Positions 1-9,400 of a stretch of 64,000 bases of DNA are shown here, one piece after another. Position 1 is the stretch's first letter. Every line of letters begins with the position of its first letter. The position numbers and the translations under genes were made by a program. The notes beneath the pieces are model-generated. The model saw only the letters and a list, made by a program, of their open reading frames with translations. It searched no databases and was not told the DNA's origin. The DNA is from Chitinophaga sp. sic0106 (lineage in GTDB: Bacteria; Bacteroidota; Bacteroidia; Chitinophagales; Chitinophagaceae), in contig NZ_JAHUWJ010000004.1 in assembly GCF_019219075.1 (NCBI RefSeq), positions 372,001 through 436,000 on the forward strand, written 5' to 3'.

Positions 1-1073
1 TTTATTTTCTTGGCATAAATATCTGTTGTAAATACGGTGCTGAGTGCATTTAAGGATGAGCCGATCGCGCCTACCAGCACAGCTATCAGCACCACTATCA
101 CGAGTCCGTTGAGGCCTGCGGGAAAGAGGTTGGTGACCAGGGTCATGTAGGCTTCACTAGGGTCATGCAAACCGGGAAACAGTTCGAAGCAGATGATGCC
201 AGGTATGATAAACAGCGGCAGGGATAATATTTTCAGCCAGGCGATGAAGCTGATGCCCAGTTGCCCCTGCTCCAGGTTACGGGCTCCCAGCACGGATTGC
301 ACCATGGCCTGGTCCGTACAAAAAAATGCGATGGCCGATACCGGATAACCCAGTAATATCGCCGGCCAGGGGTAAGCCGCGTCTGTAGCCGGATGTATGA
401 GGTTCCAATATCCGGCGGGTGCTTTATGAAACAGTGCCGAAATGCCTCCTACTTTGTTGATTCCAATTATAGTTAGTAACAGCGATACCAGGATAAGCAA
501 TATCATCTGGAATACATTCACCCGTGCAATGGCTTTGAGGCCACCTGCAAAGGCAAACAGGCCTGCAAATAGCACCAGCGCTATCACCGACTGCCACATG
601 GGAATGCCTAAAATTTGCCGTACGAGGAAGCCGCCGGCGAAAAGGCCGAGCGACAACCAGGAAATTAAAATTTTTATCAACGCATACCAGGCCAGTATAT
701 TACGGGTTCCATCGCCAAAGCGCTGGCCCATAAACTCGGGCATGGTGGTCACTTTGCTGGCCAGATAACGGGGTGCAAACACCATTGCCAGCAGAAAGAG
801 AAATACAAAGGCATACCATTCAAAATTTCCTGCTACAATGCCCGTAGAATAACCAATGCTGGCAAAAGCCAGTAACATAGACGGACCTACGTTGGTGCCC
901 CACATGTTGAATCCTACGCTGTACCAGTTGAGCGACTTCCCCGCCAGAAATAAATTCTCTCCCTCTTTTTGCCCTTTAAAGCTCGCTCTGTAGCCTAACA
1001 CCAGCAATACCAGCAGGTAGGCAATCACGATCACATAATCGATGGTATGCAGTTGAATGAGCATATGGTTCAT
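1..1073 (-). CDS. Sodium:solute symporter (SSS family), 3' end beyond the window
   Basis: About 357 N-terminal residues are visible; SSS proteins usually have about 500-550, so the C-terminus lies outside the window. The translation shows an N-terminal membrane helix (IDYVIVIAYLLVLLVLGY), then the typical early SSS segment with LAGKSLNWYSVG and WGTNVGPSMLLAFASIGYS, then repeated hydrophobic helices and a TTMPEF segment after the third helix, as in SGLT-like carriers. It would import a sugar or sugar acid with Na+ across the inner membrane. The start ATG overlaps the stop of the upstream Gfo/Idh gene as ATGA, implying translational coupling. By context it probably takes up a product of the pectin enzymes. 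The substrate cannot be read from the sequence. Confidence 0.9.
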   Translation of the reverse strand, partial: MNHMLIQLHTIDYVIVIAYLLVLLVLGYRASFKGQKEGENLFLAGKSLNWYSVGFNMWGTNVGPSMLLAFASIGYSTGIVAGNFEWYAFVFLFLLAMVFAPRYLASKVTTMPEFMGQRFGDGTRNILAWYALIKILISWLSLGLFAGGFLVRQILGIPMWQSVIALVLFAGLFAFAGGLKAIARVNVFQMILLILVSLLLTIIGINKVGGISALFHKAPAGYWNLIHPATDAAYPWPAILLGYPVSAIAFFCTDQAMVQSVLGARNLEQGQLGISFIAWLKILSLPLFIIPGIICFELFPGLHDPSEAYMTLVTNLFPAGLNGLVIVVLIAVLVGAIGSSLNALSTVFTTDIYAKKI

Positions 1074-2185
1074 ACCTGCGATGGTTCAGCGTGAGTAATG
1101 TGTGCGCTTAAAAGGTTTTCTGGCAGGCCGTAGCGACTCAGCAGGTCTTTAATACGCACTGGCCGGCCTGTTTGCAAGGTACGGTCCATGGCCTGCAGCA
1201 GGGCTACGGTACCAATGCCTTCCTGGAGATTGGGATAGGCCGTATAGTTTTGTTCAATAGCGTCTGCAAAATACTCCAGGTAATTCTGGTATTCCCCGGC
1301 GTGATGTTTCTGGCCTTCGAAGCGGAAATAGTAATTCAGCTGATCATCGCCCCAGGTAATCACTCTATGCTCTCCGTTGGTATCGGTAACGGCATAACGT
1401 AGTTCGTGGTAATCAGCCTGACTTGCGCCCAGCGTACCGCGCAGGATGCAGCTCATGCCGCTGTCGCGGCTGGTGGGCTGTGTAGGGCCGGTATACGAAC
1501 CACTCACCCTGGCCACGCGGCCATCGGTAGCTTTGAAAATAAAGTGCATCGTGTCTTCATTCTGTAATCCGGCTTTTTTTCCGTTGGCGCTGATCATGCC
1601 GTAACCCATCACTTCTTCAATATCAGGCAGGTACCAGCGGATGAAGTCCACCGGGTGACTCAGGCCACCATACAGCCATTTGAAGGATTTCTCCAGGGCC
1701 CATTTCTTTTCCAGGAACCAACGGTGATCTGCGTTATAGTAGCTTTCAATGGTCATCAGCTCACCAATCACACCTGCCTCATAATCTGCCCGCTGCTTTT
1801 TATAGGGTTCAAAAAAGCGGCTGCTCTGGCCAATGAAAACCTTCTTACCACTGAGCTGCTGCAGGGCAATGAGCTCTGCGCCATGGGCCAGATCATCGAT
1901 GAATGGCTTGGTGCAAATCACATGTTTATTATGCAGCAGTGCCTGTTTCACGTGTTCATAGTGCAGGTGATCCGGCGTATAGATGGCAATGATATCAATG
2001 TCTTTATCATTGAGCATGTCCTGGTAGTCGGTGGTATATTCGTAGGCCTTAAACTCGTCGGCCCGCTTTCTGCACAGGTTCAGGTCCTGGTCACAGATCA
2101 TACGCAATTGAACTTTCTTGCTTTGGATGGCCGCAGATATGGTGCTGCTGCCTTCTCCCAATCCTAATATACCGATGGTAAGCAT
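1070..2185 (-). CDS. Gfo/Idh/MocA family oxidoreductase
   Basis: A 371-residue NAD(P)-dependent oxidoreductase with no signal peptide, so cytoplasmic. The N-terminus has a Rossmann start (TIGILGLGEGSST). The conserved lysine-proline is in CTKPFIDD and the substrate-binding histidine region is GGLSHPVDFIRWY. Length is normal for the family. Members oxidise or reduce sugars, sugar acids or inositols. It follows a beta-helix enzyme by 11 nt and overlaps the SSS symporter by 4 nt, so the pair looks like uptake plus first oxidation of one sugar. It differs clearly from the other Gfo/Idh protein at 40924-41997, so the two probably act on different sugars. Substrate unknown. Confidence 0.9.
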   Translation of the reverse strand: MLTIGILGLGEGSSTISAAIQSKKVQLRMICDQDLNLCRKRADEFKAYEYTTDYQDMLNDKDIDIIAIYTPDHLHYEHVKQALLHNKHVICTKPFIDDLAHGAELIALQQLSGKKVFIGQSSRFFEPYKKQRADYEAGVIGELMTIESYYNADHRWFLEKKWALEKSFKWLYGGLSHPVDFIRWYLPDIEEVMGYGMISANGKKAGLQNEDTMHFIFKATDGRVARVSGSYTGPTQPTSRDSGMSCILRGTLGASQADYHELRYAVTDTNGEHRVITWGDDQLNYYFRFEGQKHHAGEYQNYLEYFADAIEQNYTAYPNLQEGIGTVALLQAMDRTLQTGRPVRIKDLLSRYGLPENLLSAHITHAEPSQV

Positions 2186-2196
2186 AAGCGTAAACG

Positions 2197-4092
2197 TTAG
2201 TGGTTGATAGGTCGGTAATCGCGTACCGGTTTAATTTCTTTAAGCAGGTTTGGATAAGCTGATTGTATGCCAGCGTTGATTTTGATGGAATCGGCCACTG
2301 TTGGGCCGTTGTTCTCCCACACATTTCCCGGCCCGTTGGCGTTACGCATTACCTTGTCGGCCGGGCTCCAGTTGTTTTTAACGGTAATGCAGGACGAGCC
2401 TTCGTCGAGGTAATAGTAAAACCAATGTTTGGGATCATGGGGGTATGGTGCTTTATAGATATTGTCTATATAGTTTTCGGTGATAGTGGTTCCGGGCATG
2501 GCTGACAACGTATAGATCCCTCCAACATCATATACGTGCATAGCGTAATGATGGACTTTATTGGCGTACACCAGGTTATTACGCATGGTGTTCACTGCTT
2601 TTGTCCACCCCCATCCTACGCAGATTCCGGAGTAAGGCACTTCACTTACTTCGTTGTGGGTGATTTGAAAATCGCGCACATAACCGGCGCTTATGCCTAC
2701 ACAGCCCCAGTCTTCATTCGCTACCTGGTTGACCAGGTTATTGGTGATAAGTATGTCGCGACACAGCTCCCGCTCATCTGCGGGGTCGTAGGCCAGGTGG
2801 GTTTCAAATGCTTCGTCGGAGAACACGCCTGCCTGAATACCTGTGCCGGCTATATCGCGGAAGAGGCAACCGGCGATGGTATCATAGCGGGTACCTTTTT
2901 TAAGATCGAGCCCGGTGGCGCCCAGGTGCTGGAAGCTGCAGCCGCTGATGCGGATGCGGTGGGCGTAGGCCAGCTCTACTGCGCCTGGTTGTCGCCCTAT
3001 CCAGGCCTGGTTTTCCAGTCCGGCTTTAGCTGTGGTGCCGGGTTGCCTTAGCTTATAGGCATCCAGCAGGTACATGCCTGCCTGCAAAGGCACATGTCCT
3101 TTCTCGCTGGGGCGCAGCCAGCTGCTGTGCGCAAAGGCAATATTTCGTATATGCACATCCGTTACAGGAAGGTCTGCGGTGCCTTCTATTCGCAGTAAGG
3201 TTTCCAGTTCGGGAATAACGGCAACGGCCGTACGGAGATCTTCGTTGGTGCGTGGCCAGTAGTAAAGATGGCGGGTATTGATATCATAATACCATTCCCC
3301 CGGTTCATCCAGCAGCTGTATGGCATTGGTGAGGTAATAGGGCGAATTACCCGTTTCGTTGGACAGCCAGGGAGCCGGCCAGGGATGCTCGCTCTGGATT
3401 TTACTTTCTGGCTGAAAGAAATGAAGTATGGCGGAATCACCCTGCGGCTGGATAGATTGTATGCGCAGGTTGGCAATGGCCCACCATTGCTGGATACACA
3501 TTTCCAATCCTTCTGTTTTACCATGGAGCAAGGCTTTGGGTGTTGGGATGATACAGGTTTCGTGCTGCTTATTCCAGTTGAGTATGCGGGTCATGCTGTC
3601 ACCACTAACATCACGGGCGCGCACGGCCTTCTCCTCGTTGACCCATAATTGCCGGAAGCCTTGATTGTAGGGCAATACGGCCACCCATACTTTTCCTTTG
3701 GCAGTGGGTGGCAATCCCGGAACGGCTGCTTTGAGGGGTTGCCATCCGGTAACCGCTTGTCCACCGCTGAGTATGGGCAGTTCACCTTCGGCTGCTTCAA
3801 TAATAGTAGGACTCTCCGGCGTGCCGCTATCTTCCGGCCGTATAAATACGGGCTCGTATAAACGATAAGTTCCACCATGGATAATTATGTGAATTCCTCC
3901 TTTGATGGCCGGGTCATGTAACCGGCGTAGCTCTCTGGCATGGCGCAGGGCCGCAGCAGGAGTTGCCATAGGAAGTTGCCGGGTGCCTGGATTGGTATCA
4001 GCGCCGGCCGGACTAACGTGGATGTCGGCAGCAAGAGCCTGTAACTGTATCAGTACAGAAACTGCCAACAAAAATACACTCACTCGTTTCAT
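2197..4092 (-). CDS. Secreted right-handed beta-helix glycosidase-like protein (GH141-like candidate)
   Basis: A 631-residue protein with a signal peptide (MKRVSVFLLAVSVLIQLQALA). The mature N-terminus (IHVSPAGADTNPGT) and the stretch GGTYRLYEPVFIRPEDSGT ending in LSGGQAVTGWQ are typical of bacterial beta-helix carbohydrate-active enzymes. Later parts carry helix rungs with N-x-x-x-N/V repeats (ITNNLVNQVANEDWG, TENYIDNIY). I think it resembles GH141, the family with an RG-II alpha-L-fucosidase, but I cannot confirm that without a profile search. It opens the third transcription unit, 61 nt downstream of a copy of the shared operator. Alternatives are another beta-helix GH or PL family. Confidence 0.65.
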   Translation of the reverse strand: MKRVSVFLLAVSVLIQLQALAADIHVSPAGADTNPGTRQLPMATPAAALRHARELRRLHDPAIKGGIHIIIHGGTYRLYEPVFIRPEDSGTPESPTIIEAAEGELPILSGGQAVTGWQPLKAAVPGLPPTAKGKVWVAVLPYNQGFRQLWVNEEKAVRARDVSGDSMTRILNWNKQHETCIIPTPKALLHGKTEGLEMCIQQWWAIANLRIQSIQPQGDSAILHFFQPESKIQSEHPWPAPWLSNETGNSPYYLTNAIQLLDEPGEWYYDINTRHLYYWPRTNEDLRTAVAVIPELETLLRIEGTADLPVTDVHIRNIAFAHSSWLRPSEKGHVPLQAGMYLLDAYKLRQPGTTAKAGLENQAWIGRQPGAVELAYAHRIRISGCSFQHLGATGLDLKKGTRYDTIAGCLFRDIAGTGIQAGVFSDEAFETHLAYDPADERELCRDILITNNLVNQVANEDWGCVGISAGYVRDFQITHNEVSEVPYSGICVGWGWTKAVNTMRNNLVYANKVHHYAMHVYDVGGIYTLSAMPGTTITENYIDNIYKAPYPHDPKHWFYYYLDEGSSCITVKNNWSPADKVMRNANGPGNVWENNGPTVADSIKINAGIQSAYPNLLKEIKPVRDYRPINH

Positions 4093-4125
4093 CTTTGTTG
4101 TCTGGGAGCAGTTATAGAATACAGA

Positions 4126-4194
4126 TAAATTTACCTTTACATCGGCTGCTGAAAAATGTTAGTCCTGATTAAAATGATGGAGGATTTTACTATT
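4126..4194 (-). promoter_or_regulatory. Promoter with 42-bp direct-repeat operator, copy A
   Basis: The 42-bp element is at 4153-4194 (plus-strand landmarks AATG, GATGGA, ATTTTACT). After exactly 19 nt comes the minus-strand octamer TAAATTTA at 4126-4133, close to the Bacteroidota -7 box TAnnTTTG. It aligns without gaps to 30424-30465 and 47976-48017. It overlaps the stop codon of the esterase fusion gene and lies 61 nt before the beta-helix gene start, so it would start a separate transcript for the last three genes. The proximal half-site is the most divergent of the three copies. Confidence 0.7.
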
Positions 4195-6391
4195 TATCCT
4201 GGAATACCCGTTTGAGATAGGCGGTATTTACACCGTAATTGTATTTAGTATCAGTGGGTTTGCGTGCATCCCTGCTACGTTCTATCACCAGCCATCCGCT
4301 CCATCCCATATCGTCCAGTGTTTTTTTCACTTTATACAAATCGAGTTGCGGATCATTTTGCAACCATACGCTATCTTTATTGGTAGCATGAATCATACAT
4401 ATGCGGTCCTTCCCCAGGATTTTAAGTTCGCTGATCAGGTCGCGACCTTCTTTGAGTGGGTTAGAAAAGTTGAAATAGATTTTTATTCCGGGAGATGCTA
4501 TTTCTTTCAGCAACTTTACCTCCTCTTTTGCATCCAGGGCGGTTTCTATGCCAATGACCACTCCAGCCGCCGCTGCCATTTTACCGGCCACTTTCAATCG
4601 TTCCACTACCGCCTTGCGTACTTCAGGATTTTTACGCAGGTCACATTGTACACCCAGCGGCAGGAAGGCCGTTTTCACGTGCATGAGCTGCATGGTTTTG
4701 ATGCAGTCTTCGATGGAGCGGATATATTCTTCCCTGCCACAAAAAGATTGCGCATAGTAGCCCGTCATGGCCAGAGAGAATATCTCCACGCCATTATCAT
4801 TGGCTGTTTTGAGGAAGCTATTCCGGATAGAGTCCGTCAGTAGTTTATTATCGAAAGTAGGTCGGTTGCCGAGGCCGCCCATATCGACCTCAACGCCGTC
4901 AGCGCCCAACTGTGCGGTAAGCGTAATGGCGCCTGCTTTCTGCCGTTTGAGCAACATGAGGTCGATCAGACCGACCTTATAACGTTGCTGTTGGTTTGCG
5001 CTCACCATAGCTGTTTTAAAAACCGTTTCCAGTTGTTCAAAACTTTTCACGGCACGTGCCGGCAATTTTTCCCCGTGGTCACCAAATACATACATGGCTT
5101 GTTCGGGCTCAATGGTGATGCCGGTTTCATGGGCTGCACCATTGGCATCCAGTATGGGGGTAGCATTTAAGCGAAGCTCTTTTGCCATGAATTTATAAAC
5201 AGCGGTGCGTTTGTTAATGCCATAGTCATGTTTTTCTTCCGGCAGGTGTACGTTTTGGACGTTATCTGCGCGACCATACCAGCTATATATTTTTTGCAGG
5301 TAGCCGAAATCATGCTCAGGCATTTTGTCCGTCCAGTCGCCACCGTCACTCACCACCAGCTGCGGCCGCGGTGCAGCCATGGCGGCTATTTCCACGTTGT
5401 TCGTTCTGCCGTCACAGTTATGAACGGGCATACCGCTTTCGCAGGGGCAGCCGCCATAAAAGTAACTGGACAGTGATACTACCGGTGCGGCCACCCTAAT
5501 TCGTTTATCCACTGCCGTTAGCAGGGTGGTATGCGTGCCGCCGCCGGAACCACCGGTGATGCCTACACGCGAAGTATCTGCGGATTTAAGGGAGAGCAGG
5601 TAATCGAGGATGCGAATTCCACCCAGCACCTGGATGGTCATGGCCAGACTACGGCGGTGGTCTTCTGGCTTGAATTGCAGCAGGCTTTCGCCCCAGGCAA
5701 AGAGATCGTAACTGAATGCCATAGCGCCCATTTTAGCAAAGGCAGCACAACGCAACTGGCAATCGGCGCGGTAGCGTTGCTTTTCCCAATGGCCCTCCGG
5801 GTTTAGGATCACCGGTATTTTACCATTATATTTTAAAGGTTTATAGAGAGATCCGTTTACCCATACACCTGGTAGTATCTCCAATGCCACATTCTCCACG
5901 GTATAGCCATCATACTTTCTTAGGGGTGTCACGATCGGCGCCACTGCAGGCGCTGCCGGCAAAGGCGACAACCGCAGGGCCTCCAGCATGCAGGGTTTTA
6001 AGTCCTGTTTACGTTGCTCCCATTCCTGGAGGGTGTTATATTGTGCAGCAATACGATCCAGCTCCGCCCAGCCTTCCTCCACGGGCCAGCGATAGTACTC
6101 GTAGCTCCCCAGTTTGAATTGAGTGGCGCTTTCCTTTTTCGCTTTCATTTCCAGCGGCTGCAAAATATTGCTCAATGTAGTTGCTACGTCCGGGCGGTAT
6201 TTCCAGTCGGCATAGGTCACCCACTTACCGGCAACGGCGGTATCGGCGTATTTAATTTTCACCTGGTATTTTTTTTCTATGGCTGCCAGCACCTCTTTCA
6301 GCGGCTTCCGGAATTGGTCATCGGAATTCTGTGCAGTGGCGGGTTTCAGACAAGCAAAAAGTACGAAAACGGTGAAAATAGCTCTCAACAT
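4190..6391 (-). CDS. STN domain - alpha/beta-hydrolase (acetylxylan esterase-like) - TIM-barrel isomerase-like fusion
   Basis: A 733-residue secreted protein with signal peptide (residues 1-20, ending PATAQ). Residues about 25-95 resemble an STN/secretin short domain (KPLKEVLAAIEKKYQVKIKY). Residues about 140-410 are an alpha/beta hydrolase: nucleophile elbow GGSGGG with Ser282, a candidate acid in SDGGDW (Asp349 or Asp352) and His388 in EEKHDYG. The part NPEGHW to YDLFAWGES is typical of acetylxylan esterase-like hydrolases. Residues about 470-733 look like a xylose isomerase/AP-endonuclease-2 type TIM barrel (LGADGVEVDMGG, CMIHATNKD). It probably removes acyl groups from the glycan; the barrel's role is unclear. 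It is the last gene of the SusCD transcript, 15 nt after the GH78 fusion. Confidence 0.8.
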   Translation of the reverse strand: MLRAIFTVFVLFACLKPATAQNSDDQFRKPLKEVLAAIEKKYQVKIKYADTAVAGKWVTYADWKYRPDVATTLSNILQPLEMKAKKESATQFKLGSYEYYRWPVEEGWAELDRIAAQYNTLQEWEQRKQDLKPCMLEALRLSPLPAAPAVAPIVTPLRKYDGYTVENVALEILPGVWVNGSLYKPLKYNGKIPVILNPEGHWEKQRYRADCQLRCAAFAKMGAMAFSYDLFAWGESLLQFKPEDHRRSLAMTIQVLGGIRILDYLLSLKSADTSRVGITGGSGGGTHTTLLTAVDKRIRVAAPVVSLSSYFYGGCPCESGMPVHNCDGRTNNVEIAAMAAPRPQLVVSDGGDWTDKMPEHDFGYLQKIYSWYGRADNVQNVHLPEEKHDYGINKRTAVYKFMAKELRLNATPILDANGAAHETGITIEPEQAMYVFGDHGEKLPARAVKSFEQLETVFKTAMVSANQQQRYKVGLIDLMLLKRQKAGAITLTAQLGADGVEVDMGGLGNRPTFDNKLLTDSIRNSFLKTANDNGVEIFSLAMTGYYAQSFCGREEYIRSIEDCIKTMQLMHVKTAFLPLGVQCDLRKNPEVRKAVVERLKVAGKMAAAAGVVIGIETALDAKEEVKLLKEIASPGIKIYFNFSNPLKEGRDLISELKILGKDRICMIHATNKDSVWLQNDPQLDLYKVKKTLDDMGWSGWLVIERSRDARKPTDTKYNYGVNTAYLKRVFQDK

Positions 6392-6406
6392 AACGGATAT
6401 TTTAAA

Positions 6407-9400
6407 TTATTCTTCGGAGGCATTGTTGGCATCATCCGGGTGGAAGCCGGGCCATTGTTCATTTACAATTGGTTTCAGTTCCAGCTTTGCCGGGTCTACC
6501 ACGATGTGCTTAATGCGTTCGCGGCGCCAGGTGTAAACGATATGTACCAGCCCATCAGTAGTTTGTATAACTGACGGGTAGGAATACTGGCTCACGGGGG
6601 AATCTTCCAGCACAAGGGCTGCGCTCCAGTTTTTACCATCTTTTGAAATGGCCACATTGAGCGGTGTACGGGCACCTTTGCCGTTTTTCAGGTCAGCAGC
6701 GGGTTTCACGTGATTGTACACCAGTAATTGGCGGCCGTCTTTTAAGGTAACAGCGTCCGTGCCGGAGTTGTTATTGGGTAAGGAGGAAGCAGTCATAGTG
6801 CTCCATGTTTTACCATGGTCGGTACTCCAGCTTTCGTTAATGGTCCTGTTTTTACTGCGACACATGATCTGCCACCGGCCATCAGCGTAGGTTAGCAGGG
6901 ATGGCTGAATGGCGCTCACAGTTTTACCATCATTGAGGGGGAGGGTTTTAGTCCAGGTTTTACCGTAGTCGGTAGTAATTTCCAGGTGAGCTCTCCAACC
7001 GTCTTTCTCAGTGCTGGATGGGCAGATGAGCTTACCATCCAGTAGTACCGGTTTGTTTTTGATGGGTCCGAGGAATCCTTCCGGCAGGGCTTCCCGTTTA
7101 CTCCAGGTTTTACCGTTATCGCGGGAGCGCATCATCCAGCCGGTCCAGCCGGCAACGTTAGGACCTATTTTATAGAACAGGAGTAGTTCTTTTGATGGTG
7201 TATAATACAACACGGGATTATAGCAGGCATGGCGGGTGGAGTCGTTTAAAACGCCGTCAGCCACCATTACCGGGGCTGTCCAGGTGCCATCTTTGAAGTG
7301 ACTGGTCCAGATGCATACATCCTTGAAGCCTTCCTTGGTACCGCCAAACCAGGCAGCCACTAAACCATCAGTGGTTTGCGCGATGGTAGCGGCGTGACTT
7401 TCCGGGAAACTAGCCCTGCGGAAAATAAATTCATCTCTCACTATACCTTTTCTGAAATTAAAATCAGCGACCAGGTTATAGGTACCTGAACGCAACTCCA
7501 GCACCGCATAGCGGCCTTCCATACGAAGGAAACGCACACCAGTGGCTATGGCCAGCGGTTTACCACTTTCTGTGATACCTTCAGGATCGTTGGCAGGAAT
7601 GTATACCGTAGCGGAAGTATTTGCCGGAATACTGATTTGCCAGGAGAACTGTTGTATCCTTTTTTTCCAGCTGCTGGCAATGGTGCCATAAGCACTTTGA
7701 TAGGTAGCCTTCACGAAGTCAAGCCCGTCAATGTTTTCAGGTTTCATCACGAGGTGCTTAAAGGCGATGGCGTTATTATCTGATTTAATACCTGCCAGAT
7801 TTTCGTATAGCCATATCAGGTAGTCGCCCAGCAGCATCACATGATTTTGCGAGTTCATTTCCGGGTTGGCGGTATTACCGTTCCAGAGCTCCCAGATAGT
7901 AGTAGCGCCGTTTTTAACCATATAGCCCCAGCTGGGATAAGTATCATTGCCGGCAAGTGTAAATGCAATATCACTGCGCTGAAAATGGCTGAGGCCACGC
8001 AACAGCCACTGGGTACCGATCACACCGGTACTGATATGCATTTTATCGGTGATCTTAATTTTGGTATAGAGACTGTTAAACACGGCTTCCTCCTGCCCTT
8101 CCGGCACCATGCCAAAGTACAATGGCAGCAGGTTAGCGGTAACGGTGTTATTGTCGTAGTACTTTTTGTCGGCGCGGTAAAACTTGTTATTGAACGCGCT
8201 GCGTACTGAGTCGCGTTGTTGCTGATAGCCTGCAATATCCCCTTCCTGGTGGGCGATGGTGGCAAAGCTTTCCATCATACCGAGGAGATAGTAATAGGTG
8301 GCGGTGGAAAGCAGCTGACCGTTGGTGGTGCGGGTACTGTCCTTCGAATGAATACTGGTCAGGTTTTCCGGAGGCACGCACCAGTCGCCATATTTATCCT
8401 TGGTCATGATACCATTTTTCAGGTATTTATTTTTCATATAGTCCATCCACTTTTTCATGGACGGGTAATGCCGTACAATCGCCTGTTGATCGCCGTACTG
8501 GCGGTAGAGCATATCGGCTACCATGAGGTAGGTGCCGGGCCAGGTGATGTTATCTGAGTAGTATCTCCAGTAGGCCGGGGCTACATCCGGGATGGACCCT
8601 TCCGGTGTTTGGGCGTCCTCAATATCCTGGAGCCATTTGGCGTAAAGTGCGGCGTTATTGAACAGGAAAGCCTCGCCTCCTGCCCCGGTGGCACGGTCGC
8701 CCAGCCAGGGCTGGCGTTCATTACGCTGCGGGCAATCCATGGGCATACCTTTGTAGTTGGAGGCGATGCCCCACCAGGCGTTTTTGTGAACTGCGTTGAT
8801 AATGGGATCGGAACATTCGAAGGTACCGGTGGTGGTCATGTCGTCATAAAGCACCTGTCCTTCAAAATCCTTGATGGTGGGCGTTCCGGGAAACCCGGTT
8901 ATTTCTACGTAGCGAAAGCCGTGATATACGAAGGTGGGCTGCCAGCTTTCGGGTCCACCGCCTTTTAGTGTATACTTGTCCGTTACCCTGGCGTCCCGTA
9001 GGTTGGCGACGTACAGTTGTCCGTCCGGTTGGAGGCTCTCTGCGAATTTAAGGGTCACTACCTCTCCCCGCTTACCGTTGACTTTTATACGCAGCCAGCC
9101 CGCGAAGTTCTGCCCCATATCCAGTATATATCTCCCTGTACTCAATTGCTTAATTGATACAGGTTTGATCGTTTGCATTACCTTCACCGGCGGGATCATT
9201 TGCGCAGTGAGCTTACCTTCCGGTGCTGCTACCAGTTCCGGCTGCAGCCAGGCATGATCATTAAAGCCAGGGAGTTGCCATTTGGTCCATTCTTTTGTAG
9301 CATCATATTCTTCTCCGTCATAATCGTTATTGGTCCTGATAGGCCCGTCTACATTCAGTTTCCAGGATTGATCAGTGGCTACTATCTGCTTTTCTCCGTT

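Noticed and set aside
1172..1402. Short plus-strand frames within 1-4100
   Set aside because: All lie opposite well-supported minus-strand genes and lack ribosome sites or motifs.
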